NCBI GenBank assembly: GCA_016699305.1
Contig: CP064970.1
Coordinates: 1,488,001 to 1,552,000, forward strand
Origin: Alphaproteobacteria bacterium
Lineage (GTDB): Bacteria > Pseudomonadota > Alphaproteobacteria > GCA-016699305
Reading direction: 5' to 3'
Length of the DNA stretch: 64,000 bases
The translations under genes and the position numbers were made by a program. Every line of letters starts with the position of its first letter. The stretch's first letter is position 1. The notes under the pieces are model-generated. The model saw only the letters and a list, made by a program, of their open reading frames with translations. It was not told the origin of the DNA and made no database searches. Shown here in pieces: positions 15,014 to 23,405 of the stretch.

Positions 15014-17818
15014 TTAAGCGGAAACGACGGGGGGCGGCGTCTGCTCAGAGGATTCGGCTTCGGACTCGGCATCGGGCTCTTGCGCTGGGACGGTGGCGAC
15101 CGAGGCGACGGACTCGCCCTCTCCCAAACGGAAAAGGATCACGCCCTTGGCTTGTCTGCCGCATTGACGGACGGTGCTGGCCGCCAGGCGGATCACCTGG
15201 CCGCTTTGCGTGCCCAAGATCACGTCTTGGTCCTCGGTGACCGGCATGCAGGTGACCACCTCGCCCGCCTGGCCCGAACCGTCGCGGTTCAAGATGCCCT
15301 GACCGCCGCGCCGTGTGACGCGGTACTCATAGGCCGAGCTGCGGCGGCCATAGCCGCGCGCGAAGATGGTCAGCACCATTTCCTCTTGCGCGGTCAGAGC
15401 GGCCAAGCGTTCGGGCGATAGGGTGACCATCTCGGTCGGTTCGCCGTCTTCCTCGGCGGACTCGACGGAAGACGAATCCGGGATTTCCGCATCCTCCTCG
15501 CCTGGCGCGCGACGTCGCGCGATGGCGGCGCGTAAATAGGCGGCGCGTTCGGCCACGCTGGCCTCCACCGCATGCAGCACCGATAGGGTCACCACTTCGT
15601 CCCCTTCGGCCAGTCGCACGCCGCGCACGCCCACAGATGATCGTCCCGCAAACAGGCGAATCTCGCCCACAGGAAAGCGGATGCAGCGGCCAAGCCGCGT
15701 GGCCAAAAGGATATCGTCATGCTCTTGGCAGGGCTTGACGCCGATCAGGCTGTCGCCTTCCTCCAATTTCATGGCGATCAAGCCATTGGCGCGGATATTG
15801 CCAAAATCCGACAGGCGGTTGCGGCGCACCGTGCCTGCTTTCGTTGCGAACAGGACGTGCAGATTGCTCCAGGATTCTTCCTCTTCGGGGGCGGTCATCA
15901 CGGCGGTGATGGTCTCGCCCTGTTGCAGGGGCAGCAGATTCACCAACGCCTTGCCCCGCGCCTGGGGCGTGGACAGTGGCAGACGATGGACCTTGAGCAC
16001 ATAGGCCATGCCGCGCGACGAGAAGAACAAAAGCGGCGTATGCGTACTGGCCACGAATAGATCGCTGACCCAATCTTCCTCGCGCGTGGCCATGCCGCTG
16101 CGGCCTTTGCCGCCGCGCTTTTGGGCACGATAGGCCGCCAGGGGCACACGCTTGGCATAGCCGCCATGGCTAAGGGTGACCACCATATCCTCACGCGTGA
16201 TGAGGTCTTCATCGGTGAAGGCGTCGTCCTCGGCGTCTTCCAATTGCGTGCGACGGGGCGTGGCGAAACGCTGGCGGATTTCCAGCAATTCGGTGCGCAA
16301 CACCTCCAACAATTTGCTGCGCGATCCCAAAATGGCCAGCAATTCGCCGATCAGGGTCGTTGTTTCGCGCAGTTCCTGTTCGATCTTGCCGCGCTCAAGG
16401 CCGGTCAAGCGGTTCAGCTTCAGGTCCAAGATGGCGCGGGCCTGGTTTTCGCTGAGGCGATAGACGCTGGTCACATGACCCTCGGGCCGCTCGTCCACCA
16501 AAGCGATCAGGGGGGATATAGCCTGCGCATCCCATGCCCGTTCCATCAAGGCGGTACGCGCCTCAGCCGGATCGCCAGAGGCGCGGATCAGGGCGATCAC
16601 TTCGTCCAGATGGCTGACGGCCAAGGCCAGGCCCAGCAACACATGGGCGCGGCCGCGCGCCTCGGCCAAGTCATGCTCGGTGCGGCGCGTTAAGACCTGT
16701 TCGCGGAAACGCAAGAAGGCGACCAACACGTCTTTAAGCGACATCAGGCGCGGACGTCCGCCGTCCAAGGCCAGCATATGCACGGGGAAATTGGTTTGCA
16801 GCGGCGTTTGACGGTACAGCTGGTTCAGCACCACATCGGCCGAGGCGTCGCGCTTGAGGTCGATGACGATGCGCACGCCTTCGCGGTTGGATTCGTCGCG
16901 CAAGTCAGAGATGCCCTCGACCAATTTGGCGTTGGCGCATTCGGCGATGCGCGTCACCAGCTTTTCCTTGCTCAATTGCCAGGGAATCTCGGTGACGATG
17001 ATGCTTTGGCGTCCGCCCTTACCCTCTTCGATCTCGGTGCGTCCGCGCATGACCATGCTGCCATGGCCCGTGGCAAAGGCCGCGCGGATTCCCGCCCGTC
17101 CGCGCACCAGGGCGCCGGTGGGAAAATCGGGGCCGGGAATGACGCGCATCAGCTCTTCCAGCCCCGCTTCGGGGTTGTCCAGCAGCAGACAGCAGGCGTC
17201 GATCACCTCGCCCAGATTATGGGTAGGAATATTGGTGGCCATGCCCACGGCGATGCCGCCCGCGCCATTGACCAAAAGATTGGGGAAACGCGCCGGCAGA
17301 ACCAACGGCTCTTTGGTGGATTCGTCGTAATTGGGCTGGAAATCCACCGTGCTGCGGTCGATATCCTCCAACAAGGCCTCGGCCGAACGCGCCAAGCGCG
17401 CCTCGGTGTAACGCATGGCCGCCGGAGGATCGTCATCCAACGAGCCGAAATTTCCCTGGCCGTCCACCAAGGGCAAGCGCAAGGAAAAGTCCTGCGCCAT
17501 GCGCACCATGGCCCCGTAAATCGCGGAGTCGCCATGGGGATGGTATTTACCCATCACGTCGCCCACGATGCGGGCGGATTTCTTATAGGGCTTGCCCGCG
17601 TCGTAGCCGCCTTCGCGCATGGCGTATAAAATGCGCCGATGCACGGGCTTTAACCCGTCGCGCACATCGGGCAAGGCGCGCGAGACGATCACACTCATGG
17701 CGTAGTCCAGATAGGACCGGCGCATCTCGGTCTCGATGGCCACCGGCTGAATATCGCCTTGGGGTCCTTGCGGCCCCTGCGGGTCTTGTGGCTTTTCTTC
17801 CGTGATCGTTTCGCTCAT
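15014..17818 (-). CDS. gyrA: DNA gyrase subunit A
   Basis: Breaks and rejoins DNA in the type II topoisomerase that introduces negative supercoils. I place the start at the ATG at 17818, which has AGGGA upstream; the open frame extends 40 codons further without family similarity. The 934-residue product has the breakage-reunion domain with the active-site Tyr in A-A-M-R-Y-T-E-A-R (residue 137), and six C-terminal wrapping blades beginning with a GyrA box (Q-K-R-G-G-K-G). That box, together with the acidic tail, separates it from ParC. An acidic insertion lies between blades in the C-terminal part (E-D-A-E-I-P-D-S). In the quinolone region, Ser is kept (residue 98) but the residue matching E. 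coli Asp87 is Gly (residue 102). Confidence 0.96.
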   Translation of the reverse strand: MSETITEEKPQDPQGPQGPQGDIQPVAIETEMRRSYLDYAMSVIVSRALPDVRDGLKPVHRRILYAMREGGYDAGKPYKKSARIVGDVMGKYHPHGDSAIYGAMVRMAQDFSLRLPLVDGQGNFGSLDDDPPAAMRYTEARLARSAEALLEDIDRSTVDFQPNYDESTKEPLVLPARFPNLLVNGAGGIAVGMATNIPTHNLGEVIDACCLLLDNPEAGLEELMRVIPGPDFPTGALVRGRAGIRAAFATGHGSMVMRGRTEIEEGKGGRQSIIVTEIPWQLSKEKLVTRIAECANAKLVEGISDLRDESNREGVRIVIDLKRDASADVVLNQLYRQTPLQTNFPVHMLALDGGRPRLMSLKDVLVAFLRFREQVLTRRTEHDLAEARGRAHVLLGLALAVSHLDEVIALIRASGDPAEARTALMERAWDAQAISPLIALVDERPEGHVTSVYRLSENQARAILDLKLNRLTGLERGKIEQELRETTTLIGELLAILGSRSKLLEVLRTELLEIRQRFATPRRTQLEDAEDDAFTDEDLITREDMVVTLSHGGYAKRVPLAAYRAQKRGGKGRSGMATREEDWVSDLFVASTHTPLLFFSSRGMAYVLKVHRLPLSTPQARGKALVNLLPLQQGETITAVMTAPEEEESWSNLHVLFATKAGTVRRNRLSDFGNIRANGLIAMKLEEGDSLIGVKPCQEHDDILLATRLGRCIRFPVGEIRLFAGRSSVGVRGVRLAEGDEVVTLSVLHAVEASVAERAAYLRAAIARRRAPGEEDAEIPDSSSVESAEEDGEPTEMVTLSPERLAALTAQEEMVLTIFARGYGRRSSAYEYRVTRRGGQGILNRDGSGQAGEVVTCMPVTEDQDVILGTQSGQVIRLAASTVRQCGRQAKGVILFRLGEGESVASVATVPAQEPDAESEAESSEQTPPPVVSA

Positions 17819-17929
17819 CGCGATTATCCCTGACTCAAGCAGTTTGTTACCTGGGAACCTAGCAGTTTGGGGCCGGTCAAACAATGCGCTTGGCAGGGAG
17901 CCACAGACGGTCCCGAGACCGGGTTTTTG

Positions 17930-17958
17930 TTGACGCAACTAATATAGATGCGTATCAG
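17930..17958 (+). promoter_or_regulatory. Putative promoter of the unknown gene at 17991
   Basis: TTGACG (17930-17935), a 17-base spacer, then TATCAG (17953-17958). Transcription would begin near 17965, inside the palindrome described next. Confidence 0.5.
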
Positions 17959-17987
17959 GATCGATCTCAACAGTGAAAGATCGATCC
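17958..17987 (+). promoter_or_regulatory. 10-bp perfect inverted repeat between promoter and start codon
   Basis: GGATCGATCT (17958-17967) and AGATCGATCC (17978-17987) pair perfectly around a 10-base loop, ending three bases before the ATG at 17991. It could be an operator just downstream of the -10 box, or an RNA hairpin covering the ribosome site. Confidence 0.6.
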
Positions 17988-17990
17988 ATT

Positions 17991-18782
17991 ATGCCCCGTC
18001 AACGATACGCCAAGAAATACGTGACTGACCAGGGAAAGATCTGGTACGGAAGTCCCGCTGTCGCTCGTCCAAGCCCAGCGTTTATAAAAACCTTTCCCGC
18101 TCTTTACGACCTACGCGGCCAAGACACAGCCGTCGAGGGCATTATGAGCTATTTCGAGTATAGCTGCGGTCGGCGTCCTCATTTGGCTTGGACCCCAGTC
18201 GCCCAGGCCAACAAGACTAAGCTGGCAGGGGAAAGAAAAAGGACCCTACGTGACCTTGAGTCCGAATTCGCCCAGTCAGTCGAGTTCAACGGGTCAATAG
18301 GGTTTCCGCAAGATATTCTCGATATGCAAGGTGGCCATGGCGGAGATTGCCTCTACAAGGCTTTTCGCGTCTTATTTGTTGAGAATCTGATGGCGCTTTG
18401 CTCTCAAGGCGATAAAAGGGCGCGGCAGGTTGTGATCCCTATCGGTAAAATTGTGCCCGCAGTTAGCCCCCAGATCCGGATGCCCAGCGTGGATTTCACC
18501 ATTACGCCGGAAATGGTTCGTAATGGCCGCGGACTATTTGGAAATGACTTTGCTATGTCGCCGGAAGAAGCCCTGCGGATGGATGGGGATAGTTTGCATG
18601 GATGCCTCAAAGGCATGCGAGCCGAGCGGGAGAAATTGGCGAGTAAGCTGATTTGGATGAGATCATGCGCATTGCCCCACGGCCATGTCTATGACAGGCG
18701 GGAGGAACCCTCAATCGCACGCCGACCTGAATATTATTCGGTCGGGAATTCCGTAGAAGGCTTGGTCTACAAACCGGCTTGA
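17991..18782 (+). CDS. Unknown protein
   Basis: 263 residues from the ATG at 17991; an in-frame GTG at 17973 lies in the loop of an inverted repeat and is less likely. No family, signal peptide or membrane helix recognised. The N-terminus is basic (M-P-R-Q-R-Y-A-K-K-Y). A central part contains Q-D-I-L-D-M-Q-G-G-H-G-G-D-C-L-Y-K-A-F, and the end is Arg/Tyr-rich. It has a lower GC content than its neighbours, and the gene stands alone between gyrA and pstB with its own promoter. Together these suggest an acquired gene. It ends five bases before the convergent pstB stop. Confidence 0.6.
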   Translation: MPRQRYAKKYVTDQGKIWYGSPAVARPSPAFIKTFPALYDLRGQDTAVEGIMSYFEYSCGRRPHLAWTPVAQANKTKLAGERKRTLRDLESEFAQSVEFNGSIGFPQDILDMQGGHGGDCLYKAFRVLFVENLMALCSQGDKRARQVVIPIGKIVPAVSPQIRMPSVDFTITPEMVRNGRGLFGNDFAMSPEEALRMDGDSLHGCLKGMRAEREKLASKLIWMRSCALPHGHVYDRREEPSIARRPEYYSVGNSVEGLVYKPA

Positions 18783-18787
18783 TGCGA

Positions 18788-19612
18788 TTAGCCAAACTGT
18801 CCCGCGATATAGCCGCGCGTGCGTTCGTCGCGGGGGGTGGTAAAGATATCGCGGGCGGGGCCGTATTCCACCAATTCGCCTTTGTAAAGAAACGCGGCGT
18901 GGTGGCACACGCGCCGCGCCTGATGCATGTTGTGGGTGACGATCAACACGCTGACATGCTGGGCCAGATCGCGGATCAAGGATTCGATGCGCAACGTGGC
19001 CTGAGGGTCCAGGGCCGAAGTCGGCTCGTCCAGCAGCAAGACATCGGGTTCGACCGCCAAGGCGCGGGCGATGCACAAACGCTGCTGTTGTCCGCCGGAT
19101 AGCTCAAGCGCCGAATGGCGCAGGCGGTCGGATACCTCGTCCCATAATGCGGCGCGGCGCAAGGCCGCTTCGACCTTTCCGGCCAGCGAACGCCGTTCGT
19201 CGCGCAGTCGTAACCCATAGGCCACGTTGTCAAAGATGGATTGCGGAAAAGGGTTTGGCTTTTGAAACACCATGCCCACGCGCCGGCGCACAGTCAGCGG
19301 ATCGGTGCCGGGCGCCAGAATGTCCAGATTATCCGGGTGCAAGAGCGCGCGCCCACCGTAACGCGCGCCCGGATGGGTGTCGTTCAGACGATTCAGGCAG
19401 CGCAATAAAGTGGACTTGCCGCAGCCCGAAGGCCTGATCAAAGCCGTCACCGCGCGTTCGGCCAGGGGAAAGCTGATATGGCTCAGCACCATCTTGTCGC
19501 CATAGGCAAATCCCAGATCGTCGATGGCGATCTTGGCTGCGGGTGCCGGCATATCCTGGGCAGCGGGCGGCTCGGGCAGCGGTAACTCGGCGGTGGCGGA
19601 TAGTTCGCTCAT
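18788..19612 (-). CDS. pstB: Phosphate ABC transporter ATP-binding protein
   Basis: The ATPase that powers high-affinity phosphate uptake through PstCA. 274 residues. It has the PstB-typical Q-K-P-N-P-F-P-Q-S-I-F-D-N-V segment, signature L-S-G-G-Q-Q-Q-R, Walker B V-L-L-L-D-E-P-T-S-A-L-D, and H-switch I-V-T-H-N-M-H-Q-A. A roughly 25-residue Pro/Ala-rich N-terminal extension is unusual. The Walker A loop reads R-P-S-G-C-G-K-S-T: the invariant first Gly is Arg (residue 60, codon AGG where GGG is expected). It overlaps pstA by four bases and is last in pstSCAB; no phoU follows. Confidence 0.95.
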   Translation of the reverse strand: MSELSATAELPLPEPPAAQDMPAPAAKIAIDDLGFAYGDKMVLSHISFPLAERAVTALIRPSGCGKSTLLRCLNRLNDTHPGARYGGRALLHPDNLDILAPGTDPLTVRRRVGMVFQKPNPFPQSIFDNVAYGLRLRDERRSLAGKVEAALRRAALWDEVSDRLRHSALELSGGQQQRLCIARALAVEPDVLLLDEPTSALDPQATLRIESLIRDLAQHVSVLIVTHNMHQARRVCHHAAFLYKGELVEYGPARDIFTTPRDERTRGYIAGQFG

Positions 19613-20535
19613 GATCTCTTCCGACGTAAATGGGCGCGTAGGAAAATCGCGCCCGCGTTTAACAGGACCGTCACGGCCAGCAACACCAGACCCGCCGCTG
19701 CGGCGTTGGCGCGAAAGGCCTCGCCCGGGCGCGAGACCCAGTTGAACATCTGCATGGGTAGGACGGTGAAAGGCTCATGCAGCCAGGCCAAGGATAGATA
19801 AGGGGCGGCGTTTAAGATCGGCGGGCTGGGCGTAAAGCTGATAAACGCCACCGCCCCGACCAGAATAAGGGGCGCGGTTTCGCCCAAGGCGCGGGCCAGG
19901 GCCAGGATCACGCCCGTCAGGATGCCCGGCGCGGCGGCGGGCAGGATCACGCTGGTCACCGCATGGGTGGGCGACGCGCCCAGGGCCAAGGCGGCCTCGC
20001 GCAGGTCTTGATGCACGGCGCGCAAGGATTCGCGCGTGGTCAAGGTCACCATCGGCAGCACCAGAAGGGCCAGGGTCAATCCGCCGCTAAGGATGCTGCG
20101 GCCCAGATCCAATCCATTCACGAACAAAGCCAAGCCCAACAGGCCGAATACCACCGAAGGCACGCCCGCCAAGGTGGCGATCGTCACGTCCAGAATCCGT
20201 GTCAAGCCGCCTTGCGGCGCGTATTCCTCCATATACACGCCAGCCCCCACGCCCAGAGGCACGGCGACCAACATGCACACCGCCGCCAGCATCAGGCTGC
20301 CGATCCAGGCCGGCAAGATACCCGCGCGATCGGGTGCGGAGGACGGCAGATTCATCAAGAAATCCATATTCAGGCGGGGTGCTCCGGTCAGCGCCAATTG
20401 GACGATCACCGCCAGCAGAAAGCTCAGCACCACCGCGACCGAGCCAAAGCCGATCCAATCGGCCAGACGATCCCGCAGTTTTCGGCGGCGACGGTGCCGG
20501 TCGCGCGCATGGGGATGTGGATGCAAGCGCGGCAT
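19609..20535 (-). CDS. pstA: Phosphate ABC transporter permease PstA
   Basis: Inner-membrane permease forming the phosphate channel with PstC. 308 residues, with a strongly basic His/Arg-rich N-terminus, a long first periplasmic loop, and six hydrophobic segments. The ABC permease EAA-type loop is visible (R-E-A-A-L-A-L-G-A-S-P-T-H-A-V). P-S-V-V-F-G-L and A-L-G-E-T-A-P-L-I are typical of PstA. It overlaps pstC by one base and pstB by four. Confidence 0.95.
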   Translation of the reverse strand: MPRLHPHPHARDRHRRRRKLRDRLADWIGFGSVAVVLSFLLAVIVQLALTGAPRLNMDFLMNLPSSAPDRAGILPAWIGSLMLAAVCMLVAVPLGVGAGVYMEEYAPQGGLTRILDVTIATLAGVPSVVFGLLGLALFVNGLDLGRSILSGGLTLALLVLPMVTLTTRESLRAVHQDLREAALALGASPTHAVTSVILPAAAPGILTGVILALARALGETAPLILVGAVAFISFTPSPPILNAAPYLSLAWLHEPFTVLPMQMFNWVSRPGEAFRANAAAAGLVLLAVTVLLNAGAIFLRAHLRRKRS

Positions 20536-21431
20536 CAGACACTCCTATGGGCGCGTGTTGCCCGGCGGAGGACCTGGCCGGTGATATTGGTCAGCAAAAT
20601 CAGCACGAACAAGGCCAGTCCGGCGGCAAATATCGAGCGATAGGCCATGCCGTCATGCGGCACATCGCCTTTCGCGACGCCCACGATATAGGTGGTGATG
20701 GTGGCGGCGGGCTGGGTAGGATCGAGCGTCAGATTGGGCTGTTGTCCGCCGGCCATGGCCACGATCATCGTCTCTCCCATGGCTCGGGCGAAAGCCAGCA
20801 AAAGGCCCGCGCCCACGCCGCCGATCGCGCTGGGCAATACCACCCTGCGTGCGGTTTCCCACGACGTGGCCCCAAGAGCCAGCGAAGCCGCGCGCGTATC
20901 ACGCGGCACGGCCGACAAGGCGTCCTCGGACAGGGAAGCCACCAGCGGCACGATCATGATGCCGATGACGATTCCGGCGCTGAGCAGATTGAATCCGGGC
21001 AGGTCGGGCAAAAGGGTGGTCTGCAAGGCCGGCGTGACCGCCAAAAGGGCGAATTGACCAAAGATCACCGTGGGTACGCCCGCCAAGATTTCCATGACGG
21101 GCTTGATGACCTCGCGCAGGCGCGGCGGCGCGAATTCGCTGAGCCACACCGCTGCCGCGATCCCCAAAGGGGCGGCCACCAGCATGGCCAAAGCGGTGGT
21201 AATCATGGTTCCGGCCAGCAACGGCAAGATTCCATAATGCGGGAGATCGAACAAAGGGGCCCAGCGCACCCCGGTCAGGAATTCAAGGATCGGTGCTTCT
21301 TTGAAAAAATCCAAGGACTCGACGACCAGCATGGCCAGAATGCCCAACAATGCCGCCACGCCCGCCAAGGCGGCCATATGCACCAGAGCCTCGAAGAGAT
21401 GTTCGGATAAGGGGCGACGGATCATGGCCAT
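20535..21431 (-). CDS. pstC: Phosphate ABC transporter permease PstC
   Basis: Partner permease of PstA, 298 residues, with six hydrophobic segments. The EAA-type loop appears as R-A-A-S-L-A-L-G-A-T-S-W-E-T-A. The PstC hallmark A-R-A-M-G-E-T-M-I-V-A-M-A-G-G follows. E-I-L-A-G-V-P-T-V-I-F-G-Q is the conserved intracellular segment. An ATG two codons further in is an equally good start. It follows pstS closely. Confidence 0.95.
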   Translation of the reverse strand: MAMIRRPLSEHLFEALVHMAALAGVAALLGILAMLVVESLDFFKEAPILEFLTGVRWAPLFDLPHYGILPLLAGTMITTALAMLVAAPLGIAAAVWLSEFAPPRLREVIKPVMEILAGVPTVIFGQFALLAVTPALQTTLLPDLPGFNLLSAGIVIGIMIVPLVASLSEDALSAVPRDTRAASLALGATSWETARRVVLPSAIGGVGAGLLLAFARAMGETMIVAMAGGQQPNLTLDPTQPAATITTYIVGVAKGDVPHDGMAYRSIFAAGLALFVLILLTNITGQVLRRATRAHRSV

Positions 21432-21435
21432 ACGA

Positions 21436-22470
21436 TCAGGAACCCATGCGGCGCGGCTTGATCATCTCATTCAGCGGACGAGACGCCGCATGACCGCCTT
21501 CATAGATTGAACCCGTCTGCCTCGATTGCATCCGCTCCCGCGCATAAGCGTAAAGGGCTTCTGGTAAAGGCATATACCCCAGTTTTTCGATCGAAAGAGG
21601 TGCCTGGTGAAGAAAGAATACGATGAAGTTGCGCACATCATGGCGTGCCGCCGCCTTGGCGTTCACATAGATGAACAAGGGCCGCGATAGGGGATAGCTG
21701 GCATCGGACGCCGCCGCGACCGAAGGCATGACGGCATGCGCGGCATCCGGGCCGATGGGCACGGCGCGCAGGCTCTTTTTATGCGCCAGGAAATAGGCGT
21801 ATGGCACATAGCCCAGAGCCATGCGGTCGCCCGCGATTCCGGCCAGCAGCATGTTATAATCGTCGCTGGCGGTCACGTCGCTGCGGCTGGAACGGGCCTT
21901 GCCCATGACAACCTCGGTAAAGAAATCAAACGTCCCCGATTCCATGCCCGCTCCATAGAAATGGATCGGCTTATCCGGCCAGTCGGGGCGCATGTCGCGC
22001 CAGAACCGGATGGACGAATCCGGCGACCATAATTTTTTCAAATCGGCTAAAGACAGGCTGCCCACAAAATCATTGTTCGCGCTGACCGCCACCGTCAGGG
22101 CGTCGAAGGCCACGGGTAGCTCGATAAACTCGATGCCCGCCGCCGCGCATGCCTTGATTTCATCTTCCAGGATCGGGCGTGAGGCGTTGGCGATATCGAT
22201 CTCGCCTCGGCAGAATTTCTTGAAGCCGCCGCCCGTGCCCGAAACGCCGATGACGATTCCAGGCTTGGGGGACGGATGCGATTCGCGAAAGGCCTCGGCG
22301 AGCATTTCGCTCAAGGGATAGACGGTATTCGACCCGTCCATGCGGATCATCTGGCCGTTTTGCGCCACGGCGCTGCCAACCGGTAAAAAAAGTGAAATCA
22401 TGAACAAAAACAAAGGAAAGATGCGGAGTAACCGGAGCGCTGCACGACGGGTAAGTGCCGACTGATTCAC
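21436..22470 (-). CDS. pstS: Periplasmic phosphate-binding protein
   Basis: Captures phosphate in the periplasm for PstCAB. I set the start at the GTG at 22470, which has AGGAGA seven bases upstream and leads straight into a signal peptide (F-P-L-F-L-F-M-I-S-L-F-L-P-V-G, cleavage near A-V-A-Q). The 344-residue protein has the ligand-binding D-G-S-N-T-V-Y-P-L, G-V-S-G-T-G-G-G-F-K-K-F-C and A-S-R-P-I motifs of the PstS-like family. First gene of pstSCAB. I found no Pho-box-like direct repeat upstream, only the hairpin listed next. Confidence 0.93.
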   Translation of the reverse strand: MNQSALTRRAALRLLRIFPLFLFMISLFLPVGSAVAQNGQMIRMDGSNTVYPLSEMLAEAFRESHPSPKPGIVIGVSGTGGGFKKFCRGEIDIANASRPILEDEIKACAAAGIEFIELPVAFDALTVAVSANNDFVGSLSLADLKKLWSPDSSIRFWRDMRPDWPDKPIHFYGAGMESGTFDFFTEVVMGKARSSRSDVTASDDYNMLLAGIAGDRMALGYVPYAYFLAHKKSLRAVPIGPDAAHAVMPSVAAASDASYPLSRPLFIYVNAKAAARHDVRNFIVFFLHQAPLSIEKLGYMPLPEALYAYARERMQSRQTGSIYEGGHAASRPLNEMIKPRRMGS

Positions 22471-22506
22471 AGGCCATTCTCCTGAACAAAGGCGCACTTT
22501 AAGGAC

Positions 22507-22527
22507 GGTTGTGCTTTTAGCACAACC
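22507..22527 (-). promoter_or_regulatory. 9-bp hairpin in the pstS leader
   Basis: GGTTGTGCT and AGCACAACC pair perfectly around TTT, 37 bases upstream of the pstS start. On either strand it is a compact hairpin: a candidate operator, leader structure or upstream terminator. Confidence 0.5.
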
Positions 22528-22668
22528 GCAAAGGGCAGGCAAAGGCTTGTGGCCCGGGCCGCGCAACAAGGCCCTTGCATCGGCGTGCAATCGCCTTATC
22601 CTAGACGCGTGCGGTGAGGGAGTGATTCCCGGACCGTGATCGGTGCAGCTATATCGGGACCTTTCTCC

Positions 22669-23157
22669 ATGCCGTTTCTTGCGCGCCTTGCTTCCCTATT
22701 TGCCCTTGTCCTTTTGGTCACGGCATGCGAAACCCCGGGCTATCCGACGCAGTTCTGGCGTCCGATCAGCGAGCCGAACATCCAGTTGATCCTGGAAAAG
22801 CAGCAGGAAAAGCTGAATTTCGATCTCAGCCAGTGCGTCTGCGGCATCTTTCCGCGCAATATCCCGCGCCAAAACTTGATTCAATACATGCCTGACCAGC
22901 AGCGTCTGGCCGAAACCTCACATTTGGCCCCCACGCAAGGCGATGGTTGGTTGTGGTCCGGTGAAGGCTGGCTGACCACGCCTGCTACTTGCGAGATGCG
23001 TCCGTCTTGGATCGTCTCGGAATGCATGCGTGGCCGTGGTTGGGAAACCACCGAGTGCAGTGGTCGGATTCCCGTGGGTGCCAAGGGGGCCTCGGTCTGC
23101 TCCAACTGGATGCTGACCTCACCTGATGCCGCCGCTTCTGGGGCCGCGCGGCGTTGA
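22669..23157 (+). CDS. Small Cys-rich lipoprotein
   Basis: 162 residues from the ATG at 22669; a GTG at 22636 would add 11 residues and has a better GGGAG site, so the start is uncertain. The signal ends in lipobox L-V-T-A-C, giving an acylated Cys. The mature part is rich in Trp and Cys (C-V-C-G, A-T-C-E-M, S-E-C-M-R-G-R-G-W, T-E-C, V-C-S-N-W) with no recognised domain, and is probably disulfide-stabilised in the periplasm. It overlaps the region of the RHH gene that follows, with which it appears co-transcribed. Confidence 0.7.
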   Translation: MPFLARLASLFALVLLVTACETPGYPTQFWRPISEPNIQLILEKQQEKLNFDLSQCVCGIFPRNIPRQNLIQYMPDQQRLAETSHLAPTQGDGWLWSGEGWLTTPATCEMRPSWIVSECMRGRGWETTECSGRIPVGAKGASVCSNWMLTSPDAAASGAARR

Positions 23158-23180
23158 CCGCGCGGGCCGATGCCTGCGTC

Positions 23181-23405
23181 ATGCGTAAGCGGTCGGTTCG
23201 TCTGGATGGTCATGCCACCAGCGTGGCTTTGGAGAATGTGTTCTGGAATGCTTTGGATGATCTGGCCCGCCGCCGTGGCTGTTCCACATCGGCACTCATC
23301 GCTCAGATCGACCGCGCACGCACGGCCCCGCTGGCCAGCACGTTGCGCGTGATGATCTTGTCCGAAGCTTTGCACGGCGCTCAAGAAGGAGGGCTTGCCT
23401 CATGA
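23181..23405 (+). CDS. Ribbon-helix-helix (RHH_4-type) protein
   Basis: 74 residues from the ATG at 23181. The whole protein matches the RHH_4 pattern: K-R-S-V-R-L-D-G-H-A-T-S-V-A-L-E-N at the start, F-W-N-A-L-D-D-L-A, then C-S-T-S-A-L-I-A-Q-I-D-R-A-R and L-A-S-T-L-R-V-M-I-L. Proteins of this fold usually bind DNA as dimers; targets are unknown. A TTG at 23154 overlapping the previous stop could extend it by nine residues. Its stop overlaps the ATG of the next gene. Confidence 0.85.
   Translation: MRKRSVRLDGHATSVALENVFWNALDDLARRRGCSTSALIAQIDRARTAPLASTLRVMILSEALHGAQEGGLAS

Noticed and set aside
22471..22640. Pho box before pstS
   Set aside because: No pair of CTGTCAT-like direct repeats found on either strand; only an unrelated hairpin.
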